From Massilia sp. WG5 (GTDB taxonomy: Bacteria; Pseudomonadota; Gammaproteobacteria; Burkholderiales; Burkholderiaceae_D): a DNA stretch of 64,000 nt. The stretch covers positions 1,302,001 to 1,366,000 of the forward strand of contig NZ_CP012640.2 in assembly GCF_001412595.2 (NCBI RefSeq). Direction: 5' to 3'. The position numbers were made by a program, and so were the translations under genes. The notes under the pieces are model-generated. The model saw nothing but the letters and a program-made list of their open reading frames with translations. It made no database searches and was not told where the DNA came from. This document shows, one piece after another, positions 40,430-50,900 of this stretch; position 1 is the first letter of the stretch; the number at the start of each line of letters is the position of its first letter.

Positions 40430-42925
40430 CTAGCCGGCCGGGCTTGCGCCCAGCTCGGCCGCCACCAGGCGATCCATGTCGGCCGCCGACAGCGGTGGAC
40501 TGAGCAGATAGCCCTGGCCATGGTTGACGCCGAGGCTCCTGACCACCGCCAGCTGCTCGGCCGTTTCGATGCCGTCGGCGCAGACCGTGATCCTGGCGTC
40601 GCGCGCGACCCCGACCAGCGCCGACAGGATCGCCGACTCGTTCTCGTCGTGCGACAGGCGGCGGACCAGTTCCTGGCCCGGCTTGACTATATCCAGCGGA
40701 AATTTTTGCAGGGATGACAGGGCCGCCAGCTCGGCGCCGAAATCGTCCAGGCCCAGCCGCACGCCGCGCTTGTGCATGTCGCCCAGCATGTTGGCGGAAA
40801 ACTTTGGGTCCAGCAGCACGCTTTCACGCATCTCCAGGCGCAGCAGCGAGGGCGGCAGGCCGGTGTCTTCCAGTATCTTGTTCAGCAAGGTCAGGAAGCG
40901 CGGGTGCCGCACCTGCTTCGAGGACACGTTCAGCGTCAGCGGCACCACCAGTCCCGCGCGTACCCAGCCAGCCTGGGCCGTACAAGCGGTGCGCAGCGCC
41001 CATTCGCCGACCGGCAGCATCAGGTTGGCATTTTCCACTTCCTGGATGAAGCTGGCGGCGGTCAACAGCCCGCGGTCCGGGTGATGCCAGCGGATCAGCG
41101 CATCGATGCCGACGATGCGGCCGCTGTCGAGGTCGTATTGCGGCTGGTAGTGCAGGCAGAGTTCTTCCTCGCGCAAGGCGCGCTGCAGCTCGCGTTCGAA
41201 GCGCTTCGCTTCCTGGGCCGCCGTGCCGAGCGATTCGCGGTACATCTGGTAGTTCAGCCGCCCCTGGTTCTTGGCTTCATACAGGGCCAGGTCCGCCAGC
41301 TTCACCAGCTGGCCCGGCTCATGCGCATCGCTCGGATACAGGGCGATGCCGATGCTGGTGCCGCTGTAGACTTCGTGGCCATCCAGCAGGTAGGGAAGAC
41401 TCATCTCGACCACGATCTTTTCGGCCAGCACTTCGGCCGCCGCGGCGTCGGCCAGGTGGGTCTGGACCACCACGAACTCGTCGCCGCCAAGGCGCGCGGC
41501 GAGGTCGGTTTCGCGGATCAGCGAGCCAAGGCGCCGCGCCACCTCCTTCAACAGCAGGTCGCCGGCGTGGTGGCCGAGGGTATCGTTGATCGACTTGAAG
41601 CGGTCCAGGTCGAGCACGTGCACCGCCACCAGGTGCTGGTCGCGCTGCGCGTACTTGAGCGCATCCTTGAGCCGCTCGTTGAAATGGGCGCGGTTGGCCA
41701 GGCCGGTCAGGGTGTCGTGGCTGGCCAGGTGGTAGGAGTACTCGACGGCGCCGCGCAAGGCTTCCTCGGCCTTCTTGCGCGCCGTGACGTCCTCGACGAT
41801 CGCCAGCAGGTGCGGGCCGTCGCCGCTGCCGCGCAGCGAGACCGTGACGTTCACCCACAACTGCGAGCGGTCCTTGCGCAGGTAGCGCTGCTCCGCCACC
41901 GCCACCGCCTGCTGGCCGGTCAACAGCTTGTGGAAATTCTGGATCGCCACTTCCTGGTCGGCGGGATGGGTGATGTCCTGGTTCGACAAGGTTTCCAGCT
42001 CGGCCATGGAATAGCCGAGCATCGCCAGCAGGGTGGTATTCGCGGCGACGAAGCGGCCGTCGGCGGCGCATTCGGCGATCCCGAGCGGCGCATGCTCGAA
42101 AGTGCTGCGGAACCGCTCCTCGCTCTGGCGCAGCGCTTCCTCCGCGTGCTTGGCGTCGGTAATGTCGAGGAACAGGATGATGCCGTACAGCGGCTGGCCG
42201 GCATCGTCGCGCAGCATCTTCGCGGTCAGGCGGATCCAGCGCGTGCTGCCGTCCTTGCGCAACAGGCGCCGGTCGCGCTGGATTTCGATGGCGCCCGCCA
42301 GCAGCTGCTCGGTGAAGTGGCGGCTGCGCTCGCGCTCGCCGGGCGGCGCCAGTTCGAGATTGCTGCGGCCGATCAGTTCCTCCGGCGGATAGCCGGCGAT
42401 TTCCACGAAGGCCCGGTTGACATAGATCCAGTTGCCGTCCAGGTCGATGTGGCCGATGCCGATCGGCGCATTCTCGTACAGCAGCCGGAAGCGCTGTTCG
42501 CTCTCGCGCAGCTGCGCTTCGGCATGCTTGCGGTCGCTGATGTCGTGCACGATCATGCTGGCCATCTGCTGGCCGCCGTCGTCCTGGAACAGCTTCGAGG
42601 CGAGGCGCGCGTCGAAGTGCGCACCGCCGCGCCGCACGAAGCACAGCTCGGCCGTCATCTCGCCGTTGGCCGCGCGCCGCGCGAGTGCCGGCGCCAGGTC
42701 CGGGTCCTTCGCGTCGAGCAGCTGGAAAACATTTCTAGTCAGCAATTCCTGCGCCGTATAGCCGAACAGCTGGCAGGCGGCCGTGTTGACGGACAGGATG
42801 CGTCCATCCAGGGCCGTCAGGAGCATGGCGTCGGTGCAATGCTCGAACACCGCGCGATAGCGGGCTTCGCTTGCCGTACCGCCGGGCATCCCGGCGTGAT
42901 CGGAGGGGGTCTTTTCGTCTGGCAT
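40430..42925 (-). CDS. PAS-PAS-PAS-GGDEF-EAL c-di-GMP signalling protein, EAL degenerate
   Basis: An 831-aa cytoplasmic signalling protein with three PAS sensor domains (about residues 20-385), a GGDEF domain with intact ARLGGDEFVV (about 479-483) and a C-terminal EAL domain. The EAL motif reads DAL (GIDALIRW, about 608), the KID motif reads KPG (DIVKPGQELV), and AEG reads ADG (CADGIETAEQ); DDFG is kept. Loss of several metal ligands suggests the EAL domain has lost phosphodiesterase activity and may only bind c-di-GMP or act structurally, leaving a likely diguanylate cyclase. That reading is inference from motif comparison. Confidence 0.9.
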   Translation of the reverse strand: MPDEKTPSDHAGMPGGTASEARYRAVFEHCTDAMLLTALDGRILSVNTAACQLFGYTAQELLTRNVFQLLDAKDPDLAPALARRAANGEMTAELCFVRRGGAHFDARLASKLFQDDGGQQMASMIVHDISDRKHAEAQLRESEQRFRLLYENAPIGIGHIDLDGNWIYVNRAFVEIAGYPPEELIGRSNLELAPPGERERSRHFTEQLLAGAIEIQRDRRLLRKDGSTRWIRLTAKMLRDDAGQPLYGIILFLDITDAKHAEEALRQSEERFRSTFEHAPLGIAECAADGRFVAANTTLLAMLGYSMAELETLSNQDITHPADQEVAIQNFHKLLTGQQAVAVAEQRYLRKDRSQLWVNVTVSLRGSGDGPHLLAIVEDVTARKKAEEALRGAVEYSYHLASHDTLTGLANRAHFNERLKDALKYAQRDQHLVAVHVLDLDRFKSINDTLGHHAGDLLLKEVARRLGSLIRETDLAARLGGDEFVVVQTHLADAAAAEVLAEKIVVEMSLPYLLDGHEVYSGTSIGIALYPSDAHEPGQLVKLADLALYEAKNQGRLNYQMYRESLGTAAQEAKRFERELQRALREEELCLHYQPQYDLDSGRIVGIDALIRWHHPDRGLLTAASFIQEVENANLMLPVGEWALRTACTAQAGWVRAGLVVPLTLNVSSKQVRHPRFLTLLNKILEDTGLPPSLLRLEMRESVLLDPKFSANMLGDMHKRGVRLGLDDFGAELAALSSLQKFPLDIVKPGQELVRRLSHDENESAILSALVGVARDARITVCADGIETAEQLAVVRSLGVNHGQGYLLSPPLSAADMDRLVAAELGASPAG

Positions 42926-43069
42926 GGCGAGGCTGGTTCGAACATGCGAGCGCGCACTGGCGCGAAGTCAGGATGCCACATCGTGCCATGACTAACTTGA
43001 CAACACAAGGTTCACACTGCCATTGAACCGAAATTCAGCGCCAGGCCGGCCGCCGGCCAGCCCGGACCC

Positions 43070-44968
43070 TCAGCGCAGCACCGGCAGCTCGATATAGCTC
43101 GCCGCTTCCGGCGCGTGGTACACGGCATTGTCCGCGACCACGCCCTCCTTCTCGCTCTCGTTCGGACCGCCCGTGTTCAGGTTGCGGACGAATTTAGGGA
43201 AGTTCGACGAAGTCACCTCGACGCGGATGCGGTGGCCCACGCCGAACTGGATCGCGGTGGCGATCGGCGTCGGGCGGATGGTCACGACCTCGCCCGGGTT
43301 CAGGGGCGCGGGCTGGTCGTAGCCATTGCGGTAGCGGGCGCGGAAGATCGTGTCGCCGACGATCCAGGCGGTGCCGTCGGGCGCGACGTCGACCAGTTTC
43401 AGCGCGAAGTCCGTGTCTTTGGCGCTCGAGGAGACCTTCAGCACCGCATCCACGAAGCCGGCCACGTCGACCGCCCTGGCGAGCGGCTCGCTGCTGTAGA
43501 CCAGCACGTCGCCGCGCGCCTCGACCTGGCGCTGGTCGAAGGCGCCCGGCACCACCACGCCGCCGTTGCAGCAATCGCCGCCGCCGATCGTCTGCACCGG
43601 ATTCATCGGGTCGTAGCGGTAGCGGTCCGGCGCTTCGCCGGCCGGCGGCGCATCCGCCAGCAGGCGGCCATCGCCGTTCAGGGTGTTCGCATTGCCTTTC
43701 GAGCGCAGGTAGAGCCGCATCGGCCGGGCGTTCTCCGGCGGCCACTGGGCCGCGCTCTGCCAGCGGTTCGCGCCCATCATGTAGTAGCGCACGTGCGGCG
43801 TGGCGGCCGGAAAGGCCTTGGGCGCGCCCTTCAGCCAGCGGTCGAACCAGCCGTAGACCGCGCCGTCGACGTCGAAGCTGGTGTCGCCCATGGCGCGCTC
43901 GCCGACCGTGGTATCGGGCCCGAGACGCGCGTACTGGCAGTGCGGCACCGGCGCCACCACCGCATACTGGTTCGCGCTCGCCTCCTTGTCGGTGCCGGCC
44001 GCGCGCGCCACGTTGAACAGTTCCAGGTTCGGGCCGATCGAGACGTCGTACCAGCTGTTGAACCAGAGCGCCGGCACGCCCCAGCCCATGCCTTCGTGAT
44101 ACAGGCCGCCCTGGCGCCAGCCCGGGTCGGCCGGGGTGCGCTTGATGAACTCTTCGAAGGTGGACGGCGGCTCGCCGAGCGAGCTCAGCATCTGGTCGAC
44201 CGGCAGGTGCCTGATCTGCCGGTTCCAGTCGACCTTGGGCTTGCTCGCATCCAGGTCGTTGTAGGCCTCGATGCGGGCGCGCAGCTTTTCGTCGGTCAGC
44301 GCGGCGGACGGCAGTTCGGCGCGCAGCGGATTCTCGACGCCATACAGCCAGACGAAGAACAGGTTGCGCGGCACCCCGCCGGTGTACCAGTTGCCCTGCT
44401 CCTGGAAGCGTCCGACCTTGCCGATGCCGGCCCCGGCGGACATCGGCACCATGGCCGCATGCGCCGGGTGGTTCATGCCCGCCAGGGCCAGCTGCCATTC
44501 GGCCGAGGACGAGCAGCCGAGCGTGCCGACCTTGCCGTTCGACCAGGGCTGCTGCGCGATCCAGCTCAGGGTGTCGTAGCCGTCGGTCTGCGGGTGGCCG
44601 AGAATCTCCCATCTGCCCTGCGAAAAATAGCGTCCGCGTTCGTTCTGCACGATGAACACATAGCCGCGCTTGACCGATTCGAGCACGTAGCGCAGGGTCC
44701 CGCCGCGCAGCTTGTGTTCGTTGTACGGCGTCTTCCAGAGGATGGTCGGGAGCGGGCCTTTCGCATTCTTCGGCGTGTAGACATCGGTCGACAGCGCGAC
44801 CCCATCGCGCATCGGCACCATCACGCCCAGCCGCGCCACCGCGGTACGGGCCAGCTCCTTGTCGAGCGCTTCCTGGCTGTACTTCGAATAGTCCTGCGCC
44901 AGGACCAGGGTCGAGGCATCGGATGCGATCAGGCTAATGGCAAGGCAACTGGCGATGATGCGTTTCAC
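43070..44968 (-). CDS. CocE/NonD (X-Pro dipeptidyl-peptidase S15-type) hydrolase
   Basis: A 632-aa exported alpha/beta hydrolase with a signal peptide (MKRIIASCLAISLIASDAST). Family features are VPMRDGVALSTDVYTP, KRGYVFIVQNERGRYFSQG, the nucleophile region GTLGCSSSAEWQLALAGM (Ser near residue 153), and a C-terminal jelly-roll domain (VDVAGFVDAVLKVSSSAKD, IRVEVTSSNFPKFVRNLN). Members hydrolyse acyl esters (cocaine esterase), acylated antibiotics or X-Pro peptides; this one's substrate is unknown. Its ATG overlaps the stop codon of the giant hybrid kinase by 4 nt, so its synthesis is tied to that sensor. Confidence 0.9.
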   Translation of the reverse strand: MKRIIASCLAISLIASDASTLVLAQDYSKYSQEALDKELARTAVARLGVMVPMRDGVALSTDVYTPKNAKGPLPTILWKTPYNEHKLRGGTLRYVLESVKRGYVFIVQNERGRYFSQGRWEILGHPQTDGYDTLSWIAQQPWSNGKVGTLGCSSSAEWQLALAGMNHPAHAAMVPMSAGAGIGKVGRFQEQGNWYTGGVPRNLFFVWLYGVENPLRAELPSAALTDEKLRARIEAYNDLDASKPKVDWNRQIRHLPVDQMLSSLGEPPSTFEEFIKRTPADPGWRQGGLYHEGMGWGVPALWFNSWYDVSIGPNLELFNVARAAGTDKEASANQYAVVAPVPHCQYARLGPDTTVGERAMGDTSFDVDGAVYGWFDRWLKGAPKAFPAATPHVRYYMMGANRWQSAAQWPPENARPMRLYLRSKGNANTLNGDGRLLADAPPAGEAPDRYRYDPMNPVQTIGGGDCCNGGVVVPGAFDQRQVEARGDVLVYSSEPLARAVDVAGFVDAVLKVSSSAKDTDFALKLVDVAPDGTAWIVGDTIFRARYRNGYDQPAPLNPGEVVTIRPTPIATAIQFGVGHRIRVEVTSSNFPKFVRNLNTGGPNESEKEGVVADNAVYHAPEAASYIELPVLR

Positions 44969-47900
44969 GTCGGCTCCTTCGATGGGATGGGTTGGAATCT
45001 GAGCAGCATTTCGAGCGACTCGGGCGTCACGGGCTTGACCAGGTGATCGTCGAAGCCGGACGCCAGGGCCCGCTCACGGTCTTCCTGTTGTCCATAGCCG
45101 GTGACGGCGACCAGGCGCAAGGCCGAGGTTTCCTGCTGCGAACGCAGGCGGCGCGCGACTTCGTAGCCGTCCATGATGGGCAGGCCGATGTCGAGGAACA
45201 GCATATCGGGCTGCATGCGCGCCGCCGCCTCGAGCGCCGCGGCGGCGCTGTAGACGGTGCTGACGCTGTGGCCGTCGAGCTCCAGCAGCATCGCCAGCGA
45301 ATCCGCGGCATCGGCATTGTCGTCGACGATGAGGATGCGGCGCGGCGCCGGGCCGCGGTCCGCGGATGCGTCGTCCGGCGGCGCCTGCGGCCGCGCAACC
45401 CGCGGCAGGCGGATCGTGAACGTCGATCCCTGGCCGACGCCCCTGCTGGCCGCCCGCACCGACCCCCGGTGCATCTCGATCAGGCGCTTCACCACCGACA
45501 GGCCGATCCCGAGTCCGCCCTGCGAGCGATCGAGCGTACGCTCGCTCTGCACGAACAGGTCGAACAGGGAAGGCAGGATGTCGGCGGGGATGCCCGCGCC
45601 GTTGTCCCTTACCCTGATGCCGACTTCCTCGTCCGAATCGAAGATCTCGAGGTCGATCTCTCCGCCCCTGTCCGTGTACTTGGCGGCGTTGTGGACGACG
45701 TTCGAGATGGCCTGCACCAGCCGCGTCCTGTCGCCGTGGACATAGAGGGCGTGGGCCGGCTTCGTCACCAGCAGGCGATGCGCTTTCTCCTGGACGAAGC
45801 TCTGCACCGTCTCCACGGCCTGCTGCACCAGTTCGCCGATCTCGACCGGCGCCTCTTCGAGCGTGATGCGCCCGCGCGAAATGCGGGAGAGGTCCAGCAG
45901 ATCGTCGACCAGGCGGGTCAATTGCCGGGTCTGCCGCTTGAGCAGCGCGGACAGCGCGTCCGCCCGGGCGCCGCCGGCGCCGGTGCGCGCCATGAGTTCG
46001 CTCGCATTGCTGATCGAGGCAAGCGGATTGCGCAGTTCATGCGCAAGCATCGCCAGGAAGTCGTCTTTCTGGCGGTCGGCTTCGCGCAGCGCCGCCTCGG
46101 CGCGGGCGCGCTCGGACGCGATCAGGGTCCGCGCGGCGACCTCCCGGATCAGGTCCACCTCGTCGCCGGTCCACGGATGCGGCCGGGTGTCGTGCGCGCC
46201 GATACCGGTCACGATGCCGCCGCCGTTCGTTGCAGGCACCTCGACGACTGCCGCAATGCCGAGGGCGCGCGCAGTAGCGCGCTGGTGCGCGCTCAGTCCG
46301 GGGACGGCCTGGAGGTCCGCGATCGCGACCGTCTCCCCGCGCGCCAGGCCGCCGGACACGGCGTCGCCAAAGACCGGCAGCGCGCAGGCGCCGGCAAATG
46401 CGGGCAAGGCCGGGTCCTGCGCATACGCGTGTTCGATGCGCTGCACGGTCTGGCCGTCGACATCGCGCTCCACCGTGAAATGGAAGGCGCGCGCCAGGCC
46501 GGCATGCTCGGCCAGAAGCCGCACGGCGGTCTGGCGGATCGCGTCGACGTCGGTGAGCGGACGCAGCGCATCGGTCAGCCTGAGCAGCAGCGCCTGGCGG
46601 GCTTCGGCGGCTTTCAGGCCCATTTCCGCCTTGTCGCGCGCCGCAATCTCGTCGGTCAGTTGCCGCGTCCGGCCGGCCACGCGCTCTTCCAGCTCGCCGG
46701 TCAGCTGCTGCATCCTCTTCAGGAGGCTGCTGTTTTCGAGCGAGATGACCGCCTGCGCCGCCAGCACCTTCCCGACTTCCACCAGCTCGGCCGCGAATGC
46801 GCCCGCCATGGCATTGTTTTCAAGGTAGATCAGCCCCACCAGCGAGGATTGCTTCAACAGGGGCACACACAAGACCGAGCGCACCTGCCGCCGCCGCACC
46901 ACCGGATCGCGTGCGAACAGGCCGGCGGCGCCGGCATCGAGCAGCAGCAGGAATTCATTGGTCCGCTGCACGTAGCGGAGGATCGCCGACGGCACGTCGG
47001 CGCAGTCTTCCAGCGGCAGCTCGGCGAGCGACATCGGCGCGTCGCCGTCCGCCCCGATCTGCGCATGAATCTTCAGTGCGCCGTCGGCGGCAAGCGCCAG
47101 CACGCCGCGCTGGGCGCCTGCCACCTCGATCAGGACCCGCAGGATCTGCTCGAACAGGCGCTCGGGCGTGGTCTCGATCGAGATGGCCTGCGAGGCCTTG
47201 ATCAGCGCCATCTGGTCGATCGAATTCGGCGCGCGCGGCGCCAGCGCGTCAAGCCGGACCGCCTGCGGGAATTCCGCTTCGATCGCACGGACCTTTGCCG
47301 TCGCGCCCCAGAGGCGATAACGATCGAGCGCCAGCTGGACATGCACGGCCGCAAACGCGGGCTCCTGCTCGCCGAGCAGGAAGCGCGCGCGCAGCTCATG
47401 GGCCAATGCCTCGTCCTGGACGAAGCGCTGGCCCTCTGCCCCGGCAATGGCGGTCCGGTAGAGCGCGGACGCGTCGGCAGTCCTTCCTTCGAGCCGGGCA
47501 ATCTCCGCTCCCAGCAGGGATGCCTGGTGCGAGAAGTTCGCCGGGCAGTGGCGGGCCCAGTTGACCAGCTGGCCGTGCAGGTCGCGCAGGCGGGCAATGA
47601 CCGGCGCGCGCTCCGCAGCCGGGCCAGCCGGCGCCGTGGCCGCAATCGCGAGCGCCGTGTAGAAGACATGCCCGGCCGACGTGATCATGCCGACGATGCC
47701 GGCGGCGATCCGCTTCTCGGCCTCCGCCGAGCACATGAGGGCCTGCGCATGGTCGCCCATCAGGTAGGCAAGCTGGAGCCGGGTCGACCAATAGTGGCCG
47801 GTCGCGGTCGCATGATGCGCCGCATCCGCCAGGAAGCGCGCCTCGTCGAACTCCCCGTCCTCGAAGCTGCCTGGGCTCGGGGTCGCGCCCGTCAGCGCAC

Positions 47901-50900
47901 GCGCGATTTGCCGGTAGGGGATGGCGATCTCGACGCTGGCCCGGTTCTTCTGCGTGCTCGCGAAATCGAGGGCGACCTCGGCCTCCTCCAGCAGCTCGCT
48001 CAATGGCAGGCCGGCGGGCAGCGCGTTGATGAGGACGGAGTTGAGATTGAAGGCCGCGAAGGCGAGCTCGCCGGATTCGACGCCGGCCCGGAAGCCTTCC
48101 TTCAGCAGCGGCAGCCCATCGCGCAGCGGCGCTTTCCAGTGGTGGATCAGCACACCGTAGACCTCGACCGTCCGGCACTCCTCGGCGCGGTTGCCGAAGC
48201 GCTGCGCCAGCGCCAGCGCCAGATTGCCGAAGGCGTAGCCGACGTCGTACTGGCCGGTCAGCGCATTGTGCGTGCCGCCGTACAGCACGAAGGCGAACGC
48301 GGAGTAAAGCGACGGGCCGTGCATCAGCGTCAGGTTCACGGCGCGGCTGAGGATGAAGGGCATGACCGGCGTGCCGCTGAAATAGGCGGGCGCGCCGAGC
48401 AGGGACAGCAGGCGCATGCTCGCGCGGATGTCGGCATCCTCCACGTCGGGCTCGGCGATCACGTCCTCGACGTTCCGCCCGCCCAGGTTCTCCATGACTG
48501 CGGCGACTTCGGCCCGGACCGCTTCCTCCAGGCCGTCCAGGGGCCACGCCTGGCCGAAGACGGACAGCCCTTCCCGTCCCCAGTGCAGGGCGCGCTCCCA
48601 GTCGCTGGCGACGGTGGCCGCCAGCACCCGCAGGCCGTAGAGCTCTGCCTTGGCCAGCCGGGAGGGCGCGTGCTCCAGGGAGGTCTCGACCACCTCCTCC
48701 GCCGTGACGTGTTCGCCCGCGAGATAGGCGCTTTCGGCCAGCTCGCGATGCACCGTGAAGGCGGCGTCCGGGCGCTCGGCCCAGGCCTGTGCGCCCAGCA
48801 GACGCCTGGCGACCGACAGGTACTCGAAGGCGGCGCGATAGGCGGCCGACTCCTTGGCCTTCCTGCCTGCCGCCAGATTGAGTCCGGCCAGGGCCTCGCG
48901 CTCGGCGGCGTCGACGACGCGCGATTCCCCGAGGTTGAACTGGTCGACGATCTCGAACAGCTTGTCCTCGAGGTGGGCGCCGGACCGGTCCAGCAGGCGG
49001 CGGCCGATGGAATGGTGCAGGGCTTGCCTCTCCTCGTCATCGAGCAGGCCATACGCCGCCTGCTGGACGCGGTCGTGCGCGAACTGCAAGGCGTCAGGCG
49101 CCTGCAGCAGCAGTCCGTCCGCGATCGCCGGCCACAGCTGCCCGGCCAGGACCGCGGGGGCCAGGTCGGTCAGTTCCGAGAGCGTCGCGAGGTCGAAGCG
49201 GTGCCCGATGCAGGCGCCGATTTCGAGCAGGCGCCTGGCTTGCGGCGGCAACCGGTCGATCGCCAGCACCATCACCTCGAGCACATTGTCCGATATCGGC
49301 GCCGCCTCGATGTCGGCGTCGTTCCAGGACCAGCTCTGGGAATCCGCGTCGAAGCGGACCAGGCCCCGCGCATGCATCAGGTGCAGGAGGCGGCGGACGA
49401 AGAAGGGATTGCCGGCCGATTTGCGGATGAGGAGCTCGGCCAGGCGACCCAGCCGCGCGGCGTCGTCGCCGAAGGTGCCGGCGGCGAGCTGCGCGACGGC
49501 GTTCGCGCGCAGCGGCTCCAGGTGGATCGTGTGGCTGTCGCATCCCGCCTCGCGCAGCGCGGCGAGGGCAAGCGTCAGGGCGTGGGACGGGCCGACCTCC
49601 GCGTCGCGGTAGGCGCCGACGATCAGCATGTGGCGAGTGGCGGCGTCGCCGGCGCACTGCACGATGAGCTGCAGCGATGCCGCGTCGACCCATTGCAGGT
49701 CGTCCAGGAAAAGGACGAAGGGATGTCCGGGCCGGGCGAAGACCCGCAGGAAGCGCGCGATCAGCAGCCCGAAGCGATTCCGCGCTTCGACGGGGCCGAC
49801 CTCGGGCACGTCCGGCTGCGGTCCCAGGATGCGCTCGAGCTCCGGCACGATGGCGAGCAGCAGCTGTCCGTTCGGCGCCACCGCCTGCTCGATGCGCTCG
49901 CGCCAGCCCTCGAGGGCCGTCTCGGACTCCGTCAGCAACTGCCGCACCAGGCTGCGCAGCGCTTCCGCCAGGCCCGAAAAGGGGATGCTGCGCTGCAGCT
50001 GATCGAATTTTCCCGCGGCGTAGTAGCCGTGGGCGTCGCCGACGGCGGGGACAAGGCGCTCCACCAGGGCCGACTTGCCGATGCCGGGGCCGCCGGTCAC
50101 GAGCACCAGCTCGCGGCCACCCGCGGCCGCACGCGCGAGCGCGCCGCCCAGCGCCTCCAGCTCGTCCTCGCGGCCATACAGGCGGCCGGGGATCGTGAGC
50201 GCGCGCGGGATCTCGTGCACGGCGAGCGGAAAGGCCTGGATCGTCCCGCTCTGCAACCACTGCCGCCTTGCTTCGCGCAGATCCGCCGCCAGCGCCTGCG
50301 CGGTCTGGTAGCGGTCGGCCGGTTCCTTTTCGAGCAGCCGCAGCACGAGCTGCGACAGCATGGGCGGGACCTGTGGGTCGAGTTCGTGCGGCGGCCGGGC
50401 GCGGCGCGCAATCTGGGCATGGGCCAGGGCCACCGCGTCGTCTTCGGCAAACGGCGGCGCACCCGTCAGCATCGCGTAGAAAGTGGCGCCGAGGGAGTAG
50501 AGATCGGCCCGCCCGTCGACCGAGCGGCCGGTGCGGCCGGTCCGCTCCGGCGACATGTAGGCAAGCGTCCCTTCGAGCTCATTCGGACTCGGACTGTCCG
50601 GCGCCGGCAAGCTTCGGGCAAGCGCAAAATCGCACAGCGTCGCCAGCCCGGATGCCGGGTTCCAGACAATGTTCCCGGGGTGGATGTCGCAGTGGATGAG
50701 GCGCGCGTCATGCAGCCGCGAGACTCCGTCGGCCAACTGGACCGCAATATCCAGGAACAGCGCAAGGGAGAGCGGAGCCGACCGAAGGGTTCGTGCAAGA
50801 TCGCTGCCGCCGAGGTCTTCCATCACGAGGCCGGTCCCGGCCCCCGTCTCGACCAGCCCGCGCACCCTGACGATACCGGGCAGCTGCAGATCGCGGAGCA

